Origin: Chloroflexi bacterium UBA2235 | GTDB lineage: Bacteria; Chloroflexota; UBA11872; UBA12225 | Direction of reading: 5' to 3' | Length of the DNA: 10,736 nucleotides | NCBI GenBank assembly: GCA_002347925.1 | Contig: DDYL01000069.1 | Span: forward strand, 45,187-55,922 | Shown here: piece after piece, positions 1 to 5,490 of the stretch | How the letters are laid out: the number at the start of each line of letters is the position of its first letter | Position numbering within the stretch: position 1 is the stretch's first letter | Translations under genes and position numbers: made by a program | Notes under the pieces: generated by a model | The model's database searches: none | What the model saw: only the letters and a program-made list of their open reading frames with translations | What the model was told of the DNA's origin: nothing

Positions 1-1239
1 GTCGGGTCGGGTGATCGCCTCGTCAATCACCGTCGTCGCCGGAAGAAATTTCCGCGTTGCGAAGAGCGCCGCGAACGCCAGGGGCTTGAAGGATGACCCC
101 GGCTGCCGCAGGGAAGTAGCAACGTTGACCTGCCCGTCAATTTCGGCATTGTTGAAGTCGACACTACCGACCATCGCGAGGATTTCGCCGGTCCGCGGAT
201 TGATCGCCGCGAGTGCTCCGTTGTTGACCCGCTGAGACTTCAGTCCGGCGACCCGCTTCGTCACGATCTCCTGTGCCATCTGTTGCTGCGCCAGATCGAT
301 CGTCGTGATCACCGACAATCCTCCGCGCAGTGCCTCCGGGTCGACCCTCCGTGAGAGCTGCTCGCGCGCATAGAAGGCGAAATGCGGAACCTTGATATTG
401 GTTCGCAACTGCTTGTAGGTAAATGCCTCCGCTTCGAGCCGAGCCGCATCGGCCTCCGCTTGCGTCACCATCTGGTACCGCACCATCACGGAGAGGACGT
501 CATCCTGACGGTCTAGCGCCGCCTTGGGGTTGATGACGGGATCGTAGTCGGAAGGGGCTTGAACCAGACCGGCAAGGATGGTCGCCTCGGCGAGGTTGAG
601 GTCGCTGGCATGCTTGTCGAAGTACGACAGCGCGGCTGCCTCGATTCCGTACGACTGGTTCCCGTAAAAGACCTGGTTGAGGTAGAGCTCAAGTACCTCA
701 TCTTTCGAGTAGGCCTTTTCAACCTCGACCGCAAGCACCAACTCCCGCACCTTGCGGATGTAGGTCTGTTCACTGGAGAGCAAGAGCCGCTTCACCAGCT
801 GTTGCGTGATGGTTGATCCGCCCTGTGTTCCGCTTCGCCGCCGGGTCAGATCGTTCACCACTGCCCTGATGATCCCGCGGACGTCGAATCCGGGATGGGT
901 GTAGAAGCTGACATCCTCCGCCGCAAGGGTGGCCTTGATCATGACCGGACTGACATCCCGAAGGTCGACCCAGAACCGGCGTTCCTCATAGAACTCGTAA
1001 AGCAGTTGAGTCCCGGTGCGGTCATAAAGACTCGTGACCTGCGCCATCGGCCGGGATTTCAGGTCGGCTGCCTTTGGAAGGTCACGCATGACCGCGGTGT
1101 AGGCGAGCCTTGCCCCACCGGCAACACCGATGCCGCAACCGCCAAGCAACAGAAGCCCAGACAGCAGGACGATCAGAAGTGTCCGCGGGCCGGGCGCCTG
1201 TTCCCGAAACGACCGGCGACGGATCAGCATTCGTGCCAA
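1..1239 (-). CDS. Class A penicillin-binding protein (PBP1A-like), N-terminal half, cut by window edge
   Basis: Bifunctional peptidoglycan synthase: a GT51 glycosyltransferase polymerises lipid II and a transpeptidase domain cross-links it, outside the membrane. The visible 413 codons begin with a basic stretch and one hydrophobic segment (about residues 24-41) that acts as a signal anchor. The GT51 domain follows, with the catalytic Glu108 in AAEDVSFYTHPGFD and the second signature QGGSTITQQ at 139-147. Near the left edge the transpeptidase begins with QPGSSFKP, giving Ser382-x-x-Lys385 as the nucleophile motif. The SxN and KTG motifs lie outside the window. The family is usually 650-900 residues, so about half is present. 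Start choice: TTG at 1239 has AGAAGG eight bases upstream. ATG at 1230 is in frame three codons later but has no Shine-Dalgarno at normal distance. Either start is possible. The frame is open back to a stop at 1393-1395. Confidence 0.93.
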   Translation of the reverse strand, partial: MARMLIRRRSFREQAPGPRTLLIVLLSGLLLLGGCGIGVAGGARLAYTAVMRDLPKAADLKSRPMAQVTSLYDRTGTQLLYEFYEERRFWVDLRDVSPVMIKATLAAEDVSFYTHPGFDVRGIIRAVVNDLTRRRSGTQGGSTITQQLVKRLLLSSEQTYIRKVRELVLAVEVEKAYSKDEVLELYLNQVFYGNQSYGIEAAALSYFDKHASDLNLAEATILAGLVQAPSDYDPVINPKAALDRQDDVLSVMVRYQMVTQAEADAARLEAEAFTYKQLRTNIKVPHFAFYAREQLSRRVDPEALRGGLSVITTIDLAQQQMAQEIVTKRVAGLKSQRVNNGALAAINPRTGEILAMVGSVDFNNAEIDGQVNVATSLRQPGSSFKPLAFAALFATRKFLPATTVIDEAITRPD

Positions 1240-1435
1240 GGTGCTCGCCTTCTGCCCATCAAACGTGCCACGGTCGCCCTGATCCAAAGAACTGGCACGC
1301 CATCTCGATCTTTCGAAGCCGGGCGCCACCTTCCCCCATGCGCCCCTTGATCGCTTCCCAACGGGGCCGCATAGAGAGAAACGTGCCGGCACCTACGGCG
1401 TGACGGTATCCGCAGGCATGGTATGACCTTCAACA
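1240..1435. other. Divergent intergenic region between the PBP and DUF2344 genes
   Basis: About 200 bases separate two outward-facing genes, so promoters for both are expected here. On the minus strand TTGAAG, 17 bases, GATACC (about 1403-1431) is a weak candidate. On the plus strand TTGATC (1347-1352), 17 bases, CATAGA (1370-1375) is equally weak. Neither is convincing. No long inverted repeat or RNA gene was seen. Confidence 0.4.
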
Positions 1436-2557
1436 ATGACCACCAACCCAGAAGACCCTGCCCGCGCAATCGACCTGCCGACCATCGAAGAGCACCCGGA
1501 CGGAATCCCGACCGGACGACTGGTCACCGAACGGACAATGCGCCCGGCCGTGGCGCGGGTCCGGCTGACGTTCACCAAACTCGGGCCCCTCAGGTTTATC
1601 GGGCATCTTGACCTCGCGCGGGTTTGGGAACGAGCGGTGCGGCGCGCCCGATTGCCAGTCGCGTACACGCAGGGTTTCACACCTCGCCCAAGAATCGCAT
1701 TTGCGGCACCACTTGCGCTTGGCGCTATTGGACTTCGCGAACGGGTCGATATCCACCTTTCGGAACATATGTCTCCACAAAACGTCGCCACGGCGCTCAG
1801 CACACAGTTGCCCCCGGGTTGCGACATTTGCGATGCATGTCTGGTCGACCTAGAGGCGCCTTCGATGACTGCGGTCATGAAGTGGGCGTCCTTCGTCATT
1901 GCGCTGTCCAATCCAACGGAGACCGAGTCATCGCCGGCCAGCGAGTCCGGCACGAGGTGGGCGCGTCGCGTACCGGACCCTGCGGTTATTGCCTCACCAC
2001 CACGGTCCGGAACCGCGAACGATCGGCGGGGAAGCGAACCAGGCCTAGCGTCGGACCGTACTCCAAACGACGACGGGTCGTTCCCGGAGGAACGGGTCAC
2101 GGCGACATCCACCCAGACAGGTGCGCAACTGGTGCCGAACCCGTACGGACCAACCAAGGATGAACCGTTGCGTCCTTCAGCTGAGTGGCTTGCACCGTTG
2201 ACCCCAGCCACTTCAATGCCACCACCCGACGAACTGGACACACGGCTGAGAGCACTTCTGGACAGCCCCAGTGCATTTGTCACGCGCACACGCGAGGGAA
2301 AGTCCAGCAACGTCGACATCCGGCCATTCATCATCAATGCATCGTGGATGTGGGACGCGACTTCACCTATGGAAGACGATGGGCACTCATTGGGGTCAGT
2401 CGCGCACCTATGGTTAGTGGTGCGACACGATGCAACGGGCGCCGGCCGGCCCGATGACATTGCTGCCTCACTCGACCTGCAAGTGGTCGAAGTCACCCGG
2501 ACAGCAATCGGCCTTGACGATGAACCACCGCCTTTGCGACCGACGGCCACGTCCTGA
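1436..2557 (+). CDS. DUF2344 / TIGR03936 family (radical SAM-linked) protein with a long disordered linker
   Basis: The N-terminal block at about residues 40-110 is typical of DUF2344. It has RVRLTFTKLGPLRFIGHLDL, then paired arginines, then QGFTPRPRIAFAAPLALG, which matches the family pattern of (R)LRF-K-G, F-HLDL and GFnPhPrisfa-plplG. The C-terminal block resumes at about residue 268 and contains TRTREGKSSNVDIRPFI (283-299), the family's second conserved patch. Between them, about residues 160-265, is a Pro/Ser/Thr/Asp-rich stretch with no predicted secondary structure. It makes the protein 373 residues where stand-alone relatives are roughly 200-250. The biochemical role is unknown. Relatives are often fused or adjacent to a TIGR03960 radical SAM protein, and none is nearby here. 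Start: ATG 1436 has no clear ribosome site. ATG at codon 35 (1538) sits closer to the conserved block, but codons 1-34 have GC-rich third positions like the rest of the gene, so the longer form is kept. Confidence 0.85.
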   Translation: MTTNPEDPARAIDLPTIEEHPDGIPTGRLVTERTMRPAVARVRLTFTKLGPLRFIGHLDLARVWERAVRRARLPVAYTQGFTPRPRIAFAAPLALGAIGLRERVDIHLSEHMSPQNVATALSTQLPPGCDICDACLVDLEAPSMTAVMKWASFVIALSNPTETESSPASESGTRWARRVPDPAVIASPPRSGTANDRRGSEPGLASDRTPNDDGSFPEERVTATSTQTGAQLVPNPYGPTKDEPLRPSAEWLAPLTPATSMPPPDELDTRLRALLDSPSAFVTRTREGKSSNVDIRPFIINASWMWDATSPMEDDGHSLGSVAHLWLVVRHDATGAGRPDDIAASLDLQVVEVTRTAIGLDDEPPPLRPTATS

Positions 2558-2596
2558 CAAACCGCTCCTCGCGTCCTGATCGCTCCACTATCAAAT

Positions 2597-2646
2597 AGAA
2601 AGCAACAAAAGAAAGCAACAAAGAGGCGGCCGTGACCCTCACCCGC
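2597..2646 (-). terminator. Possible intrinsic terminator of the XRE gene with T-rich tandem-repeat tail
   Basis: Read on the minus strand, a hairpin follows the XRE stop codon by a few bases: GCGG-GTGA, loop GGG, TCAC, a 2-base bulge, CCGC (plus positions 2626-2646). After it comes a T-rich tract (plus A-rich 2597-2622). The tail is itself a perfect tandem repeat of a 13-mer, AGAAAGCAACAAA on the plus strand, at 2597-2609 and 2610-2622. The bulge and the interrupted T tract make this weaker than a textbook terminator. Confidence 0.4.
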
Positions 2647-2652
2647 ATGAAG

Positions 2653-3666
2653 CTAGCGCAAGTGGCGGCTATGCGAAACATCCGGTCGGACCACGTGATC
2701 ACTGCGGGCATCGCGCTTCACCGATGAGACCGCAATCCGCCCGACGACCTCGGCGAGCAGCCCCCGAGCGGTCGCCACGATCGCAAGCGCGAGAACGGTC
2801 CCGGTCGCGGGGCCATCGCCATCGAGATTTGCTTCGCGTCGCGCAATCATTGCCGGATCCGAAACGAGTTCAAGGGACTCCCGTGCCAACGAAAGGGCGG
2901 CGATTGACGTGCCCGAACCCTCGTTGATCCGTGCGAGGTTCAGTGAGAGGCGAGCTCGAACCATCGTTTGCCACATGCCAGGGCCAGTCGCGCAAGCAAG
3001 ACCCCGCCCCCAGAGCGTCGTTGCCTCGGCCACATCGCTCCGCGCGAATGCCATTTCCCCAGCAGTCATCAGCACCTCGGCGCGTACATCCGGCGCTCGT
3101 GAAACGGGATTCGCGCCGATCGTTCCCGGGGTGACCAGGGCGATCGCGTCGGCAATGCGGGAACCTCCGGACACGGCATCCGGATCGAACGCAGCAAGGA
3201 GCGCCAGAACGCGGGCGCGCAGCTCGACACCAACGATTCCAATTCGCTCGGCCTCAACCAATGGCCCGAGGTCCGGGCGCCAGCCTAGCAGTCGGGAGGC
3301 ATGGACTTGCTGGACTTGCGCTTCAAGCCGGCCGGCCGGGGCGTTAACGGATGAGCCATTGATCAATGACCCAACTGGCACGGCGAGCGCGTTCGCAATC
3401 GCCGAAAGCATCGGCAGTGAGGGAACCACGACCCCGTTTTCTACCTTGCTCAGGAGCGCTACCGAGCATCCGACGGCGGACGCAAGGGAAGCAAGTGTCA
3501 GGATTGGCCGTCGCGACGTGCGAGCCTCGCGCACGGCATCGCCAACCAACCCCGGATCAAATCCTTGTCGCACCGCGCGTGTGGGTCCCTCCACCCTCCC
3601 TCGCGGAACGTCCAGTCGTGACGCCCGTGATGGCAAATGTCGCTTGCTCAGATCGCGTTCCGTCAT
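2653..3666 (-). CDS. XRE-family helix-turn-helix transcriptional regulator with helical C-terminal domain
   Basis: DNA-binding regulator of 337 residues. A basic, likely flexible N-terminus (1-36) precedes an XRE domain at about 39-103. Its helix-turn-helix is LTLASLASAVGCSVALLSKVENG (57-79 region), followed by the typical PSLPMLSAIANALAVPVGSLI helices. The rest (about 110-310) is Ala/Leu/Arg-rich and helical, resembling the TPR-like sensor part of XRE regulators, but no clean TPR consensus can be assigned. The ligand and targets are unknown. The start at ATG 3666 is chosen because the frame extended upstream to 3828 would run into the ribosome site and start of gmd on the other strand. A good promoter lies just upstream, leaving a leader of only about 10 bases. 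The gene is divergent from gmd, so gmd control and self-repression are reasonable guesses, not shown. Confidence 0.87.
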   Translation of the reverse strand: MTERDLSKRHLPSRASRLDVPRGRVEGPTRAVRQGFDPGLVGDAVREARTSRRPILTLASLASAVGCSVALLSKVENGVVVPSLPMLSAIANALAVPVGSLINGSSVNAPAGRLEAQVQQVHASRLLGWRPDLGPLVEAERIGIVGVELRARVLALLAAFDPDAVSGGSRIADAIALVTPGTIGANPVSRAPDVRAEVLMTAGEMAFARSDVAEATTLWGRGLACATGPGMWQTMVRARLSLNLARINEGSGTSIAALSLARESLELVSDPAMIARREANLDGDGPATGTVLALAIVATARGLLAEVVGRIAVSSVKRDARSDHVVRPDVSHSRHLR

Positions 3667-3670
3667 GTTG

Positions 3671-3683
3671 ATTGCTAAGCAAT
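3671..3683. promoter_or_regulatory. Palindrome ATTGC-TAA-GCAAT, candidate operator for the XRE regulator
   Basis: A perfect inverted repeat with 5-base arms and a 3-base spacer lies 4 bases upstream of the XRE start codon. It starts immediately after the putative -10 box, so it would cover the transcription start. Further TTGC words lie at 3688-3691 and 3704-3707, spaced 16 bases apart from the one at 3672-3675. The position fits autoregulation, but the arms are short and chance cannot be excluded. Confidence 0.4.
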
Positions 3684-3713
3684 ATTCTTGCACCAGGTTT
3701 TCTTTGCAGTCAA
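3684..3713 (-). promoter_or_regulatory. Putative sigma-70-type promoter of the XRE regulator
   Basis: On the minus strand TTGACT (plus 3708-3713, 5 of 6 matches to TTGACA) is followed after 18 bases by AAGAAT (plus 3684-3689, 4 of 6 to TATAAT). Transcription would start near 3677, only about 10 bases before the ATG at 3666, so the message would be almost leaderless. This fits the absence of a Shine-Dalgarno sequence. Confidence 0.5.
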
Positions 3714-3799
3714 CTTGAACGTACCGTGAACCACGCCGGGACGTTACGAACGACACCAACCGCGCCTCTTCCGGAAAATGCTCCGGCAAGGGCATCGCC

Positions 3800-3806
3800 A
3801 AGGAGG
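3800..3806 (+). promoter_or_regulatory. Strong ribosome binding site that fixes the gmd start
   Basis: AAGGAGG lies nine bases before ATG 3816. It sets the gmd start there rather than at the in-frame ATG at 3672, which would add 48 residues unlike the family. Confidence 0.9.
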
Positions 3807-3815
3807 AACCCTGCA

Positions 3816-4787
3816 ATGCCTCGCGCACTCGTTACCGGCATCACCGGCCAGGACGGCAGCTACCTGGCCGAGCTCCTTCTCGAGAAGGGCTACGAAGTCT
3901 TCGGGCTCATTAGACGGTCAAGCGTCGTGACCGACCAGCGAATCCGCCATCTCATCAACCATGTCGAGCTGCTTGATGGCGACCTCCTCGACCAACTCTC
4001 CCTCATCAAGGCGATCCAGCACGCGCGACCCGATGAGGTCTACAACCTCGCGGCTCAATCGTTCGTGCCTACCTCGTGGGGCCAACCTGTCCTTACCGGG
4101 GAGTTCACCGCCCTGGGTGTGACCAAGATGCTGGAAGCCGTCCGGGTGGCCGACCATCCGATCCGTTTCTACCAGGCATCGTCGTCGGAGATGTTTGGGA
4201 AGGTCATGGAAGTCCCGCAGACCGAACGGACACCTTTCTATCCACGCAGCCCGTACGGCGTCGCGAAGGTGTATGGGCACTGGATCACCGTCAATTACCG
4301 CGAGTCGTACAACATGTACGCGTGTTCCGGGATCCTGTTCAACCACGAGTCCCCACGCCGTGGTCTGGAATTCGCCCCACGAAAGATCGCTCGCGCCGTG
4401 GCGCGGATCAAATTGGGAAAGCAACACGAAATCCGGCTTGGCAACCTTGATGCCCGTCGCGACTGGGGATTTGCTGGGGATTACGTGCGGGCGATGTGGA
4501 TGATGCTTCAGCAACCCACTCCGGACGACTACGTAATCGCTACCGGCGAAACACACACCGTGTCCGAGCTTGTTGAACTCGCCTTCCGGCGGGTCGGGAT
4601 CAACAACTGGCGCGACTACATCGTGATTGACCCAGCACTCCTGCGTCCCGCCGAGGTCGATCTTCTGATTGGAGACCCGACAAAGGCAAAGGAAAAGCTG
4701 GGATGGGAACCCAACGTCACCTTCGAGGGGCTTGTCAACCTGATGGTCGACGCAGACCTCGAACTCGAGGCTCATACCCCAGACTGA
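3816..4787 (+). CDS. gmd: GDP-mannose 4,6-dehydratase
   Basis: Short-chain dehydrogenase/reductase of the extended type. It converts GDP-D-mannose to GDP-4-dehydro-6-deoxy-D-mannose, the branch point to GDP-fucose, GDP-rhamnose and related sugars for surface glycans; it acts in the cytoplasm. The 323-residue protein starts with the Rossmann motif TGITGQDGSYL (7-17). It also has DGDLLD (54-59), the SSSEMFG active-site loop (122-128, Glu125), the catalytic pair Tyr147 and Lys151 in SPYGVAK, NHESPRRG for substrate binding, and the GNLDARRDWGFAGDYVRAMW block diagnostic of GMD. The length is slightly short compared with the 340-370 of E. coli-type enzymes. The gene stands alone: no reductase or epimerase (fcl, rmd) is next to it, so the product sugar cannot be named. 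It is divergent from the XRE regulator. No convincing promoter was found upstream. Confidence 0.96.
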   Translation: MPRALVTGITGQDGSYLAELLLEKGYEVFGLIRRSSVVTDQRIRHLINHVELLDGDLLDQLSLIKAIQHARPDEVYNLAAQSFVPTSWGQPVLTGEFTALGVTKMLEAVRVADHPIRFYQASSSEMFGKVMEVPQTERTPFYPRSPYGVAKVYGHWITVNYRESYNMYACSGILFNHESPRRGLEFAPRKIARAVARIKLGKQHEIRLGNLDARRDWGFAGDYVRAMWMMLQQPTPDDYVIATGETHTVSELVELAFRRVGINNWRDYIVIDPALLRPAEVDLLIGDPTKAKEKLGWEPNVTFEGLVNLMVDADLELEAHTPD

Positions 4788-4799
4788 TTTGGCAGCTGC

Positions 4800-4835
4800 A
4801 AAAAAATGGCGGGGACGCCCATGAGCGCCCCCGCC
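4800..4835 (-). terminator. Intrinsic terminator downstream of groES
   Basis: The plus strand has seven A (4800-4806), then GGCGGGG (4808-4814) and the complementary CCCCGCC (4829-4835). Inside, a CGC/GCG extension flanks a 6-base loop. On the minus strand this is a GC-rich hairpin followed by seven T, a textbook rho-independent terminator. It lies about 52 bases after the groES stop and just past the convergent gmd stop, so groES is probably transcribed alone. The hairpin has no T run on the plus side, so it is not an obvious gmd terminator. Confidence 0.85.
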
Positions 4836-4887
4836 AGATGTGTACCGCGGTTTTCCGTCACGCCGGAGTGCACCGCATCACCGAGGA

Positions 4888-5196
4888 TTAGTCCTCGACG
4901 ACGGCGAGAACGTCCTTCTCGGAAAGGATCAAAAGTTCCTCTCCGTCGAGCTTGATCTCGGTCCCGGCGTACTTCGCGTAGAGAACCTTCTGGCCCTCGT
5001 GGACCTCGAGGGCGATCCGCTCACCGTTGTCAAGCACCCGTCCGGTGCCAACAGCGATGATCACGCCTTCCTGGGGCTTCTCTTTGGCGGTGTCCGGCAG
5101 GACGATTCCGCTCTTGGTCGTTTCTTCACGCTGCGTCGGCCGCACTACCACTTTGTCACCCAGTGGCTTAAGCCGAGTCGCGGTTGCCGTAGACAT
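4888..5196 (-). CDS. groES: Co-chaperonin GroES (Hsp10)
   Basis: Lid of the GroEL folding chamber in the cytoplasm. The 102-residue length is typical. LKPLGDKVVVRP (9-20) opens the beta-barrel. The mobile loop EETTKSGIVLPD carries the Ile31-Val32-Leu33 tripeptide that docks on GroEL, and the chain ends in the usual GEELLILSEKDVLAVVED. The start at ATG 5196 is supported by AGGGAGG (plus 5206-5212) nine bases upstream and by family length. The frame stays open for 59 further codons up to ATG 5373, but that extension is unlike GroES. No groEL follows: an intrinsic terminator and the convergent gmd gene come next, so the chaperonin partner must lie elsewhere in the genome. Heat-shock regulation is suggested by the CIRCE-like repeat upstream. 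Confidence 0.96.
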   Translation of the reverse strand: MSTATATRLKPLGDKVVVRPTQREETTKSGIVLPDTAKEKPQEGVIIAVGTGRVLDNGERIALEVHEGQKVLYAKYAGTEIKLDGEELLILSEKDVLAVVED

Positions 5197-5202
5197 GTGG
5201 TC

Positions 5203-5237
5203 TGACCTCCCTAATCGGTCACGCCGGGTCACCCGGC
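5203..5237 (-). promoter_or_regulatory. Two stem-loops in the groES leader next to and over the ribosome site
   Basis: Read on the minus strand, GCCGGG-TGA-CCCGGC (plus 5223-5237) is a 6-base-pair GC hairpin with a triloop. Directly after it, TGACC, 9 bases, GGTCA (plus 5203-5221) can pair so that the AGGGAGG ribosome site lies partly in the loop and partly in the stem. This could dampen groES translation. It is drawn from sequence only; energies were not computed. Confidence 0.35.
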
Positions 5238-5399
5238 TCGCATCGGAATCGTTCGCAGACGCGGATACTTGCGCATCGTCGCGCCCACGGAATCGGGCAA
5301 GGCTCAGGCAATCACCGGCGGACACTCCAAACCAATCATCGAGCGTGATCGATTTGACGCATCCGAACGACATCGCCTGTGCGGAACGTTGGCAACTCC

Positions 5400-5429
5400 A
5401 TTCTAGCAGTCTCCGCGGAAGACTGCTAA
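5400..5429 (-). promoter_or_regulatory. Putative groES promoter overlapped by the CIRCE-like repeat
   Basis: On the minus strand TTAGCA (plus 5424-5429, 4 of 6 to TTGACA) is followed after 18 bases by TAGAAT (plus 5400-5405, 5 of 6 to TATAAT). Transcription would begin near 5393, giving a leader of about 197 bases before the groES ATG. The inverted repeat spans from the -35 box into the -10 box, where a bound repressor would exclude RNA polymerase. Confidence 0.5.
5403..5429. promoter_or_regulatory. CIRCE-like HrcA operator upstream of groES
   Basis: CTAGCAGTC, nine bases, GACTGCTAA. The CIRCE consensus is TTAGCACTC-N9-GAGTGCTAA. The spacer length is identical and the arms match except for a compensating G/C swap at the seventh arm position (C to G on the left, G to C on the right) and the first base. 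The inner arms TAGCAGTC/GACTGCTA pair perfectly over 8 bases. The place, upstream of groES and over a promoter, is what HrcA control needs. It lies over 200 bases from the groES start, farther than usual, and about 60 bases before resB, which could also be affected. Confidence 0.62.
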
Positions 5430-5490
5430 TCGTCCCGCGAACAATCCGAGCAAGCCCACCCCATCGGTAGACTTAGGTACGGATACCGAG

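Noticed and set aside
1393..2550. 385-codon open frame on the minus strand opposite the DUF2344 gene
   Set aside because: The translation is Arg/Ser-rich with no domain, while the plus strand carries both conserved DUF2344 blocks. It is an antisense shadow caused by GC-rich codons.
2909..3718. 269-codon plus-strand frame opposite the XRE regulator
   Set aside because: Low-complexity Ala/Arg/Ser/Thr translation without motifs. The minus strand has a clear XRE domain.
3672..3815. N-terminal extension of gmd from ATG 3672
   Set aside because: It would cover the XRE promoter, lacks a ribosome site, and adds 48 residues before the Rossmann motif that should begin the protein.
3667..3828. Upstream extension of the XRE gene to 3828
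   Set aside because: It would overlap the gmd ribosome site and start, and it crosses the good promoter at 3684-3713.
3918..4775. 285-codon minus-strand frame inside gmd
   Set aside because: gmd has all its catalytic motifs on the plus strand. The antisense translation matches nothing recognised.
5403..5429. Reading the inverted repeat as a terminator
   Set aside because: No T run follows on either strand, and the 9-base spacer and arm sequence match an operator instead.
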